Positions 22,137 through 34,200 of a stretch of DNA of 64,000 bases are shown one piece after another. Origin of the DNA: Candidatus Woesearchaeota archaeon (lineage in GTDB: Archaea > Nanobdellota > Nanobdellia > Woesearchaeales > JABGUJ01). The translations under genes were made by a program, and so were the position numbers. The DNA lies in assembly GCA_018646625.1 (NCBI GenBank), contig JABGUJ010000004.1, positions 62,001 to 126,000 on the forward strand, written 5' to 3'. Numbering within the stretch: position 1 is the first letter of the stretch; each line of letters starts with the position of its first letter. Under the pieces are notes generated by a model, which saw only the letters and a program-made list of their open reading frames with translations, made no database searches and was not told the origin of the DNA.

Positions 22137-25100
22137 ATTACAAGAAAAATATTGACCGCGATTTTACTTTTAGTTATTATGTCTTATGGAGTTTATGCAG
22201 CAGCATGTACAATTCAAGGAGAAATTAAAGATTCTTCCGGAACTGAAGTTGCACTTGGAACTGCGGTTAATTGTTCTCTTTTTAGAAATAACGGTAATAA
22301 TGAAAATTATACTACTACGACGGGAGCGGGGTTTCCTCCAGTTCTTGCATACTATCACCAATATAAGTGTTCTATGAATTGTGATGTGATTGGCAGCGAT
22401 ACTGTTACTGTTGCAGGATACAACTCTACTCACGTTGGTGAAAATTCTACAACCATGTCAGCATCTTCTACTTCTATGAATGTGACTGTTGACGATCGTC
22501 CCGTGCCGGACACCGCACCAACGTCAACACCATCATTACCTACAGATGCACAAAATTACAATACATATACTCAACCTTACAATGTGACATTTGAATGTAA
22601 CGCAACTGATACGCATCAATTGGCAAGCATTAAATTATATTTAACAGATGAAACAAATTCTAGTTTTGCACTAAATCAAACATATTCTGCCTCGGGCACA
22701 TCTAATTCAACTACCTGGACTATAGAATTACTTGGTGGGGATTATACTTGGAACTGTCTTGCAACAGACAATGCATCACAAACAGATTGGGGAACAAACA
22801 GAACACTATCTGTTAACTACACCGCTCCAACTTACAATGTTAATGTTACAAAAACGCTTTTATCTGCAGATCCTCACGCAGTTGGAGATATCGTACAATT
22901 TAGAATAGATGTTGAAAATAATGGTTCATTTAACATAACTGACTTATATGTTTTAGATATGTTTAGTGCATCTGAATTGGCGTACAATGCAACTAATTAT
23001 TCTAATGGACTCACAATAATTTCAGGTGAAGTTGAGTGGGATTTAGAACTAAATGTTGGCGAAACTTTGAGCATATTAATCAACTTCACAGCATTAGATG
23101 AAGTAAACACGACTAACGTTGCGTCAGTAATAAATGATAGCGACTATGACTTTGGAAATGCTACCGCTGTTGCGGAGCTAGAACTTCCTGTTTATGAAGC
23201 AAATGTCACAAAGACGCTAGAATCTTCAGGCCCTCATTTGGTTGGGACAACTGCACAGTTCTTGATTAATGCAACGAACATAGGAGATTACGCAATCTCT
23301 GGATTTACTTTGTATGACGATTATGACCATACTTATTTAGACTACACTGCAGCAAACGACACTTCTGGAATAACAGTAACACAAGCATCTGGAGAGATAG
23401 AGTGGACTCTTAGTTTAGCAGTAAACGAGTCTAGATTGATTTTAGTTAACTTTACTACACTACAAGTAGGAACCACTTTCAACGAGATACATGTAGAAAA
23501 CTCGAGTGAAGATGAATTTGCTTACGACAATGTAAGTGTCAATATCCCTGCAAACGTAGATCCGACAAACAACGTCAGTACGATTGGATATCTAAATGTT
23601 TTAGAAGATAGCTTCAATAATTCGATTAACTTAAGCTTATACACTAGCGATACGGAAGATGCAATTGCAGATTTAAACTGGAGTTGTTCATCTAATGAAT
23701 CTTATGTAACTGCTTCTGCAAGCAACACAACAAAATTCCTTAATGTTAGTGCATCGAGTAACTTTTATGGTTATGCGAATATTACTTGTATAGTATATGA
23801 TACTAACTCTGGAAGCGCTACAGATAGCTTCTTAGCTAATGTATCTAACGTAAACGATCAACCATTCATACCTGATATTTCTAACAATGATACTGCAATA
23901 ACTAGAGGACAACAAGTCCAAGCGAGATGTTATGCTGAAGATGTCGATAACGACAATTCTGGACTAATTGTTAACATATCTTATAGACTTGAGACGGGTA
24001 GTTGGGTATACGTGCCTGGAGCTACATATTCTTCAGGAGATGACTGGTGGTATGTTAACATAACTGCGGGTACATCTGATGCTTGGATATCAACAGTAGA
24101 TATTGCTTGTAATGTTAGTGATGGATCGTTAGTCAATTGGTTCTCTGAGCTGGATAATATAACTGTGACTAATAATGCGCCAGTGTTAGATAGTTTATCT
24201 GGATTAAGTCCATATAGCATGGATGAAGATTCAACAAATGCATCCACTAACTTGTCTGCTTATGCAGTAGATGTGGAAGACGCAGATGCGGCTTTAAACT
24301 ATACCTGTACTGATAATGAAACAGACTTTACTGTCTCCGTTGATAATTCCTCTAAACTAATTAATTTAACAGCATCTAACAACTTTTATGGTTCTGTTCT
24401 AGTTAACTGTACGCTTTACGATACAGATGGTGCGACAGACATACAAACATTCACCGTTGCTGTTTCAAACGTAAACGATGCACCAACGGTTGATCTGAGC
24501 AGCTTAGATAATTTTGCTTTAGCCGAAGATACTACGAATAGCTCAATTGATGTGAGCGCAACAGTAACTGATATTGATACTTCGTCCTTTACTTGGACTT
24601 GTACTAGCAACAACACAGGAAATCTTTCTGTATCTGTAGCATCCACTACAATGACCATCTCAGCCTCAAACAACTTTACAGGATATATTAATGTAAGTTG
24701 TAACGTTTCAGATGGCGAATACATTGCAAATGATACATTTATAGTTAATGTGACTGCAGTAAATGATGCTCCGGTAATATCTAGTGTTGCGATTTCACCT
24801 GCAACTGCGTATACTAACTCAACTTTAAACTGTACTGGAACTTACTCTGACGTTGAACTAGACGCTGAATCTGGAAGTACATTTAAGTGGTTTAAAGGCG
24901 GAACTCAGATATCTGGTCAAACAACTCAAACTCTTGCAAGTACGTTCTTCAATAAAACACACACTATGATTTGTGAGTATACCCCTAACGATGGAACTAC
25001 TGCGGGAGATGCTGTGAATTCCTCTGGTGTTGTAATATCTAACTTGGCGCCTTACATTAATCATACAGTAACTAACCATGAAACAAACGAGAATGAAAGT

Positions 25101-28028
25101 TTCTCATATGATTTCAATTGTACTGATGTTGATGAGGATAGCATAACGTACGCTCTAAATGACACATCTGTCTTCACAATCAATTCTTCAACTGGTGTTG
25201 TATCTGGAACTCCCACCTTCAACCAGGAAGGAGAATACTACTATAACATAACTTGTACCGATGGGGCTGCAACAGCATCCACACTATGGAACGTTAATGT
25301 AACTGACGTGCCTATACTATCTTTCTCAGTTAGCAAAACATTAGTAACATCCGCTGTGGCTTTACCTGAGGCAATAGTGTCTTTCAACATAACAATAAGT
25401 CACGTACAAGATGGAAATTTAACTAATGTAACTGTAAATGATACTTACGATACAGGATACTTGAGCTATAATGCCTCTTCAATAATACCCGCTAGTGCGG
25501 TTGATGATGGTAATATAGAATTTGGAGATATTACTTCTCAGCTAGGGAATGTTACAGAAAATGGGGAAATATCATTCATTGTGAACTTCACAGCTTTAAG
25601 TAATTTGACTACTCAAACAAACAACACAGCCAGTGTTTATGTGTTATCTACAACGGGATTAAACGCAACAACTAGCGACATTGCTTCTGTTGGAATTCAA
25701 AATGCATCCATTAGTGTAACTAAATCTGCTTCGCCTTCTTCAGGTGCTGTTGGAGACGGAACACAATTTACAATTAACGTAACTAGCGTTGGCGCATTAA
25801 ATCTAACTAATGTTACATTAACTGATTACTTACCAGATGGACTAACTTACGTAACATCAAATACAACACCAGATAGTTCTGCTGGAGGTGTAATTGTTTG
25901 GACTTTAGGTAACTTCACATCAGGACAAACACAACTAATCACAGTAAACGCTACAATAGATGCTGATGCAAGATCTGTTTGCGCAGGATTTAGTTGTACT
26001 AACACAGCAAATGTAACTTCATTAATGGAAGGAACATCTACTGAGATTCCTGATACTGGAACTGCTGCTGTTGCAATAACTAACACAGCACCTTCTGTTT
26101 TGAGTGTTGCAATTTCACCAACAACTGCTTACACTAATACAACTCTAAATTGTACTGGAACATTCAACGATACAGACACTGGCGACTCAGAATCTGGAAG
26201 CAGTTGGAGATGGTATAATCAAACAGGACTAATCACTGGGGTAACCAGTCAAACAATTGCAGGAAACAACTTTTCAAAAGGTGACACAATAATTTGTGAA
26301 TATACTCCAAGCGATAGTTATGATAATGGAACTGCAGCCAACTCAAGTGGAATTACAATATCTAACTTAGCTCCGACTCTTGATCATGACTTATCTGCTC
26401 TTACTGTAAATCAAAATGAAACGACAACTTATGATATAAACTGTTCAGATCTTGATGAGGATGACAGCGTTGACACTTTAACTTATTCGCTAGATGATAC
26501 AACTTACTTTAACATAAATGCATCTACAGGGTTGGTCAACTGGACAACGAATTTATCTCACAGAGGATTATATCAGTTTGTGGTAACTTGTAGTGATGGA
26601 ACTGCGAGTGCGACAGACACACTAAATATTACAGTAACTGATGTATTTGCTCCAACGGTAACAATTACGTCACCAAGTGGATCTTACACGGATAGTTATA
26701 ATATGGATTTGAATGTTACAACATCTGAGATCACAACTTGTAATTATTCCATTGATGGTGCGAGCTTCACAGCATTTGGTACTAATGCAACATCACATTA
26801 TACAACATTTAGTGTAGTAACAAACGGCGCACACAACGTAACTGTGAACTGTACAGATCAGGCAGGGTTAACTGCGCAAGAGAATGTATCCTTTACAATA
26901 AATGATACGACTGCACCAAATGTGACTGCGACGGGACCATCTGGAACAAAGTCATCTAGATCTCAAACACTGACTGTAACAACGGATGAGACTGCGTTAT
27001 GTAGATATTCTACGACAGATTTGGCATACGCCAATATGACGAATAATTTTACAACTACTAATTCAACAACACACACACAAAGTCTGACTAGTTTGTCAAA
27101 CGGTGCTAAAACATACTACGTACGGTGTGCTGACTTGCTAAACAACACAATGAACGCTTCTGAGACTATTACTTTTACTATCTCTGTAACTACAACAACT
27201 ACCACAACGGGTGGTGGTGGCGGTGGCAGCAGCAGCCGAGTTATTGTTGGCTACGGTGAGGATGGTGCTGACGTAGGAGGATTCGCAGTTAGCTTTGAAG
27301 ATGATGTTGGGGAGATAGCTAAAGGGAGAAAAGGCGAAATATACACATTCCAATATGGTTCAAAATCATATGAGTTGAGCATTGACAGCGTATACCTTGA
27401 TTCTGTTAAGGTGACTATCGCAGGTGTGCAGTCACAAATATACAAAGACGCACCAATAGACTTTGATGTTAATGGAGATGGCGAGAATGACTTTACTGTC
27501 TTGTTAAAGAATATAGTGATGAACTATGCTCAGATCAAGATGTTTAAGTTACAAGCAGCACCTCCTGAAGAACCAACAGTAGATGCGGAACCAACAACTG
27601 AAGACGTAACAACCACTCCTTCAGATGGTGCGACAACACAACAGGAAGAGAAAACTCCTGAAGAAATCATTGCTGAAGCTGAAGAAGAGGGTGGAAACGC
27701 AATACTCTGGGTATTCGCGGCAATAGTGTTACTAGTTGTTGCTGGTGTGTTAATCTACTTAGGGTTTGGAAAAGGAGGATTAGGGGGAAGCTCATCAAAA
27801 CCTCCGACTCAACCTTCAAAACCAGGCCAACCTGACATGTTACAACAAATGAAAAGTGAGTTTAACAGGGATGCCGCGGTTGTTCAACAAACTGTAGCAA
27901 AAGAAACAGATACTGCTTGGCACGCTTTCAAAGACGTTGTTATACGTCCAATCAAAGGCATGTTCAAGAAAGCAACGACACCAAAAAACAACTTCAAAGC
28001 TAGAATGAAACCTGGCAATTTTCCTTAA
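22137..28028 (+). CDS. Membrane-anchored surface protein with DUF11-like and cadherin/VCBS-like repeats
   Basis: A 1,963-aa protein if translation starts at ATT 22137; this start is chosen because it gives correct Shine-Dalgarno spacing and a complete signal peptide with basic residues (TRK, then a hydrophobic core ending in VYAAA). The TTG at 22152 would lose the basic residues. Visible modules: two DUF11-like domains (about residues 232-475, each starting VTKTL), cadherin/VCBS-like repeats marked by NDAP/NNAP boundaries (about 480-1050), two more DUF11-like domains (about 1061-1310), Ig-like domains, a Thr- and Gly-rich linker (about 1680-1700), a compact domain of about 90 residues, a membrane helix (about 1855-1878) and a basic cytoplasmic tail of about 85 residues. 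Sequons are frequent. It is probably co-transcribed with gene 1 and may be the membrane anchor or cell-wall partner of the two unanchored giants; that is inference. Confidence 0.85.
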   Translation: MTRKILTAILLLVIMSYGVYAAACTIQGEIKDSSGTEVALGTAVNCSLFRNNGNNENYTTTTGAGFPPVLAYYHQYKCSMNCDVIGSDTVTVAGYNSTHVGENSTTMSASSTSMNVTVDDRPVPDTAPTSTPSLPTDAQNYNTYTQPYNVTFECNATDTHQLASIKLYLTDETNSSFALNQTYSASGTSNSTTWTIELLGGDYTWNCLATDNASQTDWGTNRTLSVNYTAPTYNVNVTKTLLSADPHAVGDIVQFRIDVENNGSFNITDLYVLDMFSASELAYNATNYSNGLTIISGEVEWDLELNVGETLSILINFTALDEVNTTNVASVINDSDYDFGNATAVAELELPVYEANVTKTLESSGPHLVGTTAQFLINATNIGDYAISGFTLYDDYDHTYLDYTAANDTSGITVTQASGEIEWTLSLAVNESRLILVNFTTLQVGTTFNEIHVENSSEDEFAYDNVSVNIPANVDPTNNVSTIGYLNVLEDSFNNSINLSLYTSDTEDAIADLNWSCSSNESYVTASASNTTKFLNVSASSNFYGYANITCIVYDTNSGSATDSFLANVSNVNDQPFIPDISNNDTAITRGQQVQARCYAEDVDNDNSGLIVNISYRLETGSWVYVPGATYSSGDDWWYVNITAGTSDAWISTVDIACNVSDGSLVNWFSELDNITVTNNAPVLDSLSGLSPYSMDEDSTNASTNLSAYAVDVEDADAALNYTCTDNETDFTVSVDNSSKLINLTASNNFYGSVLVNCTLYDTDGATDIQTFTVAVSNVNDAPTVDLSSLDNFALAEDTTNSSIDVSATVTDIDTSSFTWTCTSNNTGNLSVSVASTTMTISASNNFTGYINVSCNVSDGEYIANDTFIVNVTAVNDAPVISSVAISPATAYTNSTLNCTGTYSDVELDAESGSTFKWFKGGTQISGQTTQTLASTFFNKTHTMICEYTPNDGTTAGDAVNSSGVVISNLAPYINHTVTNHETNENESFSYDFNCTDVDEDSITYALNDTSVFTINSSTGVVSGTPTFNQEGEYYYNITCTDGAATASTLWNVNVTDVPILSFSVSKTLVTSAVALPEAIVSFNITISHVQDGNLTNVTVNDTYDTGYLSYNASSIIPASAVDDGNIEFGDITSQLGNVTENGEISFIVNFTALSNLTTQTNNTASVYVLSTTGLNATTSDIASVGIQNASISVTKSASPSSGAVGDGTQFTINVTSVGALNLTNVTLTDYLPDGLTYVTSNTTPDSSAGGVIVWTLGNFTSGQTQLITVNATIDADARSVCAGFSCTNTANVTSLMEGTSTEIPDTGTAAVAITNTAPSVLSVAISPTTAYTNTTLNCTGTFNDTDTGDSESGSSWRWYNQTGLITGVTSQTIAGNNFSKGDTIICEYTPSDSYDNGTAANSSGITISNLAPTLDHDLSALTVNQNETTTYDINCSDLDEDDSVDTLTYSLDDTTYFNINASTGLVNWTTNLSHRGLYQFVVTCSDGTASATDTLNITVTDVFAPTVTITSPSGSYTDSYNMDLNVTTSEITTCNYSIDGASFTAFGTNATSHYTTFSVVTNGAHNVTVNCTDQAGLTAQENVSFTINDTTAPNVTATGPSGTKSSRSQTLTVTTDETALCRYSTTDLAYANMTNNFTTTNSTTHTQSLTSLSNGAKTYYVRCADLLNNTMNASETITFTISVTTTTTTTGGGGGGSSSRVIVGYGEDGADVGGFAVSFEDDVGEIAKGRKGEIYTFQYGSKSYELSIDSVYLDSVKVTIAGVQSQIYKDAPIDFDVNGDGENDFTVLLKNIVMNYAQIKMFKLQAAPPEEPTVDAEPTTEDVTTTPSDGATTQQEEKTPEEIIAEAEEEGGNAILWVFAAIVLLVVAGVLIYLGFGKGGLGGSSSKPPTQPSKPGQPDMLQQMKSEFNRDAAVVQQTVAKETDTAWHAFKDVVIRPIKGMFKKATTPKNNFKARMKPGNFP

Positions 28029-28030
28029 TT

Positions 28031-28042
28031 CTTTTTTTCTTT
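28031..28042 (+). terminator. T-rich terminator after gene 2
   Basis: A T-run interrupted by two C residues follows the gene 2 stop codon by 2 nt. Archaeal RNA polymerase terminates at such T-tracts without needing a hairpin. Confidence 0.5.
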
Positions 28043-28053
28043 ATATAAGAAAG

Positions 28054-28063
28054 CTTTATAAGC
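28054..28063 (+). promoter_or_regulatory. Candidate TATA box for gene 3
   Basis: CTTTATAAG-like TATA element between the gene 2 terminator and gene 3. A start site about 26 nt downstream would give a 5' leader of roughly 145 nt before the GTG at 28230. A second, weaker A/T element (28201-28210) lies closer to the start and could give a short leader. Confidence 0.45.
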
Positions 28064-28116
28064 TGTAGCTCTCTTAAATTACTATAATTAAAGGGGTGGC
28101 CTTCTGTGAAGACTAT

Positions 28117-28190
28117 TCCACAAAAGAGGTAGATTGATTGTACACTAATTCAAGTGGAGTATCTTCTCTACCAAGAGGGGTATTTTTATT
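28117..28190 (+). promoter_or_regulatory. Structured 5' leader of gene 3, possible pseudoknot/attenuator
   Basis: TCCAC (28117-28121) can pair with GTGGA (28154-28158), and GGTAGA (28128-28133) with TCTACC (28167-28172); the order of the arms would make an H-type pseudoknot. The TACC at 28169-28172 can alternatively pair with GGTA at 28179-28182 just before a T-run (28182-28187), a terminator-like alternative. All of this is pairing by eye; function is speculative. Confidence 0.25.
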
Positions 28191-28216
28191 AGATTCTTCT
28201 AGATTTATCTTTTTTC

Positions 28217-28223
28217 GAGGTGA
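28217..28223 (+). promoter_or_regulatory. Shine-Dalgarno of gene 3
   Basis: GAGGTGA, 6 nt upstream of the GTG at 28230; an in-frame TGA at 28224 excludes an earlier start. Confidence 0.7.
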
Positions 28224-28229
28224 TGATTT

Positions 28230-31200
28230 GTGAACACCTCTAGACTGTTTCTAGCGATCTTTGTAGTCTACTTTCTTCTAATTCAACCTTTGGCTGCAAC
28301 TTCGCAAATTAATCCCTCATACTCTTTTAATTTGCCTGTAGATGATACTACGTTAGATGATTGTCTTACTAATGATGACTGCGATGAAAGTTATCACTGT
28401 TCTAATGAAAGTCTTTGTGCAGAATGTAGTCTTTGGGAGGATGATGACATCTGTTGTAATGGTGAACGAGGCGGTGATTGTGGATTGGAAGAAGAAACAA
28501 ATTGCCAAGATGGAACTGATAATGACGATGATTACTTTGTTGACTGTGAAGATGCTGATTGTATATTGAATGAGGAATGTCGTTGTAGTGCTAGAGATGA
28601 TTGTTGGGATAATACTTACTGCTTTGACGGTTTATGTATTCCTTGTGATAAGAATGAAGATGATTGGGTTTGTTGCCAAGGGGAAGATCTAAAGAGCGCA
28701 GATTGCCAATCCGAAGATAATGTTGAGAGAATCTGTGATGATTTAAGAGATAATGATTTTGACGGCAACAAAGACTGCGAAGATTCTGATTGCAAAGATA
28801 ATTGGCAATGCTTTTCATATAGCACAAACGAAATTTATACAATATCCTCTTCAGAGCCTGCCAGTAGTTTTTTTGATGACTTTAATTTGGGAATAAATTC
28901 TTCTTTTTACATAATCTCGAATGGAACTGATCTAACTATTAATTCTTATAACGGAATGGTGTTGGTAAACGGTAGCTTTGATCACGAGCTTGAATTATAT
29001 CCTTATGTTGATATTAAAACAATAAGCAACATCTCTGACGGAGATTTTCTTGCTACAGTTGATATTAACATAACTGACACAGGTGGTTCATTAGTTAGTG
29101 CGGAATTATATGGAGGTTTTGTATTGTCAAACACTTCAGGTCAATATGTCACATGTGAAATAGATTTAAACACCACTCACTATCGTCTACTTATATACAA
29201 CGATTCTTATGGTGAGGCTGCAGATAAAGCTTTGTTAACAAACGGCACCGGCTTGCTCAGTATGGGATATAACAGTGAAACAAACAACATTACTTGCGAG
29301 TTTGGAGGTGAGTCTATATCTGCATACTATCCATATATTGCAAATGAAGATCACGGTCTAGTTATAACTGGAGGGTTATCGGCAATTGGTACACCTGATA
29401 ACATTGGTGGAGATGTAAACATAACTTTTGATAATCTTAATTACACTCTTATTCCACTAGAATGTGGTGCGAATCTAGCCAGTTCAACAACTCTAGATTC
29501 TGATCTTTTAGGGTGTGGTAGTTACGCAATAAATATTTCATCAGATAACGTTACCTTGGATTGTAACGGCTACACAATACAGGGAGATGGTTCCTACGGA
29601 ATATATGTTGATGCAAATAACTTCACACTACAAAATTGTAATATATCCTTTAACGGAACGAGCAGCAACTATGCTATATATTATACATACGACAACAAGA
29701 GCAACAGTAACTTATTCAACAACACAATTTACGCGGGAAATAATACTGCGATATGGGTGCATAACAGGCTTTTCAATCTTACAATTACGGATAATCACAT
29801 CGAAGCTGCGGACTTCAACGTGCTTATGATTAGCAGCACATCAAGCGGTGTTGTACTGACAAATAATACAATTCTAGGACAAGGTTGGATAGTGAGCTTT
29901 GGTGCTTCTAATGGTGTAGTTACCAACAACGTGATGAATGCCTCCAATGGATGGTATGCCTTTTCGTTAATTGGGGACAATAATACTGTTGCCAACAATA
30001 ACATCTCAGCTACTGGTCAAAAAACATTCTATTTAGAAGGGAGCAACAATACTGTTTACGATAACAGAGTGCAAGCTAACGGGCCAGCACTATTCTCTCA
30101 ATCCGCCGACCCAGATCAAAATACTTTCCTTAACAACAGATTTGCTACATCACTAAATATAGGGTACTTAGTTTCATTGTATAGTTTCTCTCATTCTAAT
30201 GTTCTAGTTTACAACAATTCATTTGGAGAGATACGATGGTCTGGAGAAGGTCTCTCTTTAGATACAAGTGATGCAGCCACGCTTGACCACGGAGAAGGAT
30301 TAAATATTTCTCAAAACTTTATTAGCTTTGATTCTGATACATTCACTGAAGTATATGATCAAATAGCTACAATATCTTTTTACAACTTAAGCTACAATGA
30401 AACACCAGTTTTACTTAAAGATGGGGCAAGGTGTGATCATACGGACTCTTGCAACATAAGCTATAACAATGTTACAGGGATACTTTACGCCAACGTAAGC
30501 GAGTTCAGCAACTACACGACAACAGCAGATGTGCCTTGTGGAATTATAAACTCTAACTTCAATTTGAGCTATGATCTCACCTCAAGTGAAACTTGTTTCA
30601 CAATAAACTCATCCAACGTAGTGCTAGACTGCGCAGGATACACAATCACTGGTAACGGCTCAGGCTACGGGGTTAACATCACTAATGTAGATAACGTTAC
30701 CATTGAAAATTGTATTGTTAACAACTTTAGTCGTGGAATTAGCAAAGATGGTTATGATCTTAATACCTATTACACTTTTCAGAACAACACAATAAACACA
30801 TATGGTGAGTCTGGATATGGGCTTTATTTAATAGTTTCACAGAATTCTACAATCTTCAATAACACAATAACTACTAGTGGATATCAAGGAAGTGCACTGT
30901 ATTTCAATCCTGGAATTAATTACAGTAACGTAAGTCAGAACACATTAACAACTTACGCTAATTGGAGTTACGGAATATTCCCTGCACTCTCTTACAACAA
31001 CGTCATAGATAGCAACACCATAGTTACCTATGGGAACACCTCTGATGGAATGGATGCTCCTAGCTCATATGGTAACACAATTAGCAACAACAACATAACA
31101 ATCTACGGAGAAGCAGGAGGTATAGATATAGTATACAATTCTTCCCACAACACCATTAGCAACAACGTTATAACACATTCTGGAGATGATAGTGCTGCTC

Positions 31201-34200
31201 TGGAATTGTGTGAATACGCGACTAACAACACGCTCTCGAACAACATAGTTCAAATAACAGGCACCGATAGCGCGGGAATAGATATTTGTGATTATGCTTA
31301 CAACAATACAATAATAAACGGAATATTAAATGCAACACTCTTTTCAGATGTAATATTAGAAAATGGTGGGAACAACAACGTGTTCCTCAACGTATCATTC
31401 AACAAGAGCGATGTTGGTTTTGAAGGTACTTCAGGATCAATAATTGTAAGGTGGTATGTACAGGTGAATGTAACCGACGAACTAAGTTCTCCCATCTCAT
31501 CTGTAAACGTCTCAGGATACAATGTCACTAGTCAGGTTGAAGATTCCGCTTTAACGGATGCAAACGGGCAAGCCACTTTAACTCTCACAGAATTCACTCA
31601 AAACTCCTCCCACACAACATACGCGACGCCACATAGCGTGATCGCTTCACTTCAAGGATATGCTGACGATTCGTCTTCAGTAAATCTCACTCAAACAGAG
31701 TCAACTACTGTTCAACTAACTTTAACCAACGACTGTGCGGTCTTGAACGGAGATTACACTTTAGTAAGAGACATAACAACTTCAGGAACCTGCTTCCACA
31801 TAAACGCTTCTGACATAACTATTGATGGTGCTGGCTATTCGCTAACAGGAGACGGCACTGGCTATGGGATAAACAACTCTGGACAGTTTGACAATCTAAT
31901 AATCAGAAACTTTGGAAACATTTCAAACTTCAAGTTTCCGATTTACACATATTTCATGACTGACTCAGTCATTTATAACAATACCATTGACATACCAGCC
32001 ATAGGTGGAGGTTCAGGAGTATACTTAAAATATTCAGACAACAACAATATCTCTCTGAACAATATAACAACCCAAAGTTCTAGCACAGGGATAGAAGGTC
32101 CTGGAGCAGATAACAACGACATCTTTTATAATACAATCTCAACAACTGGGGGCACAGGTTATGGAATTCAATTCTACACAAGCTCTAGCTCAAATACATT
32201 ATTTGGCAATACAATCTCATCATCGGGAGTGGGCACGGACGCGGTAAGAATATCTGGAGGAAGTAGCTATAACATCTCAAACAACACTCTATTCTCTCTT
32301 AACTCTACAAGCATGGGACTCTACTTAAGCGCTAGCCATTCATTTGTCATCTCAAACACCATTAACACCACAGGCAACTCTGCGGATGGAATCAATTTAG
32401 TCGGAGTAACAAATATGACTCTTACCTCAAATACAATCTACACAACAGGTGAAGGCAGTGGAGGGTATGGTATAGATTTAGCAACAGTATCTGATTCTCA
32501 CATCGCCGAAAACAATATTACAACAACAGGGGACAACTTTGGTGCAATAACCTTCTCTAATTCAAATAGCAACGTCGTTGAATTAAATACTGCCACCACA
32601 TACGGATCTGAAAGCGACTCCTTATTATTAGTAAACGCAGATCATAACATTGTTTCAGAAAATATTATTACGACATACGGTTATGATGCAAATGGCGTCT
32701 ATATATCATCAGGATCTACAAATTGCACTTTGATTTCGAATACTATAAACACCCAAAGTCAATATGGGCGAGGCATTCAGATGGCTTCAACTCCAGATTA
32801 TCCTTCTATGACGTTTTTCAACAACAACATCACTACTGAAGGATATCTCGCAGAAGGAATGTGGCTATATTATGCTCATTACGCTAATGTGACATCAAAC
32901 AGAATAACAACTAATGGGAATTCTAGTATTGTGTTAAGATATAGTTTATCTAATCACACCTCAAGCCAAAATAACATATTAATATCCAATGGAAACTCAA
33001 GTCATTGCTTGACGCATTCAACCTCTTTTAATTCTACTGCGAGTAACAACATAATAAACACAACAGGAAATTCTAGTCACGGAACTTGGAGTTCAAACAT
33101 AGAGAGCACTAACATATCGTACAACAACATAACGACAGAATCGGCACTAGCCAGAGGCATAATGCACGATAACTCTAACGACAACTGGTTTACAAACAAC
33201 ATAATAGTTACGAATGGAGATGATGCAATAGGTATTACTAATTCAAATTGTGAACGAGACACGATATCTTACAATACAGTTACGACTCAAGGAAACGACG
33301 CCGATGGTATTTATTTTGTGGGATCTCCAAACACAACTGCCAACAACAATAATATATCTATTACTGGAGAATCGGGTAACGCTATGTTGATTGTAACTTC
33401 ACAAAGAGCAAACCTTTCCAATAATACTGCGAGTGTTGAAAGAGACTCTGTGTTTGATGTGTACTTGATAACTTCAAACAATTCTCAAGTTATTGGGAAT
33501 TACTTTATATCGGATGGTAATAATAGTCACCCAATTGTACTTGAGCGAACGCATCACAGTCTTATTAGCGATAATGAAATAATAACGTATAACCTTTCTT
33601 CAGGTATTTACTTGGCGAATCTTTCATCTCTCAACAACATAACATCTAATAATATTACCACGTACGGAGATCAAGGACACGGGATATATAGCAATTATAA
33701 CGCTTCTCAGAATAGAATAGAAAATAATTATGTTGATGTAAGTGGAAACGCCACAACAGGCATTACATTGCTTGGTTTTTCTAATAATTATACAATCGCC
33801 AACAACACTTTAAGCTATTCGGGTAATGAAGTATTTCAAGGCATTTACATTAACGCATCAGATAATAATATTATTTTGTCTAATCTCGCGGATTATCAAC
33901 CCGGGACAGGCAAATGGGCATTTTATATTTATGATGTCGAAAATACATTAGTGAATGGACTAGTTATGCCGGAAAGTGTGAACATAACAACCAACTATCT
34001 AAAAAGGGTGGCTGTAGACATTGAGTCCTCTCCTGAGTCGCATTCAAGTGAGCTACGAAACCTTTCCACCTTCTTACAAATTCTCGGTGTAACAGACGAA
34101 GCATACATAGATTTCAATTTGAGTTATGATGGGGTTGATATTACAAGCATTGATGAATCCTCACTTAGAATTTATTGGTATAATGGTACTGATTGGGCGG

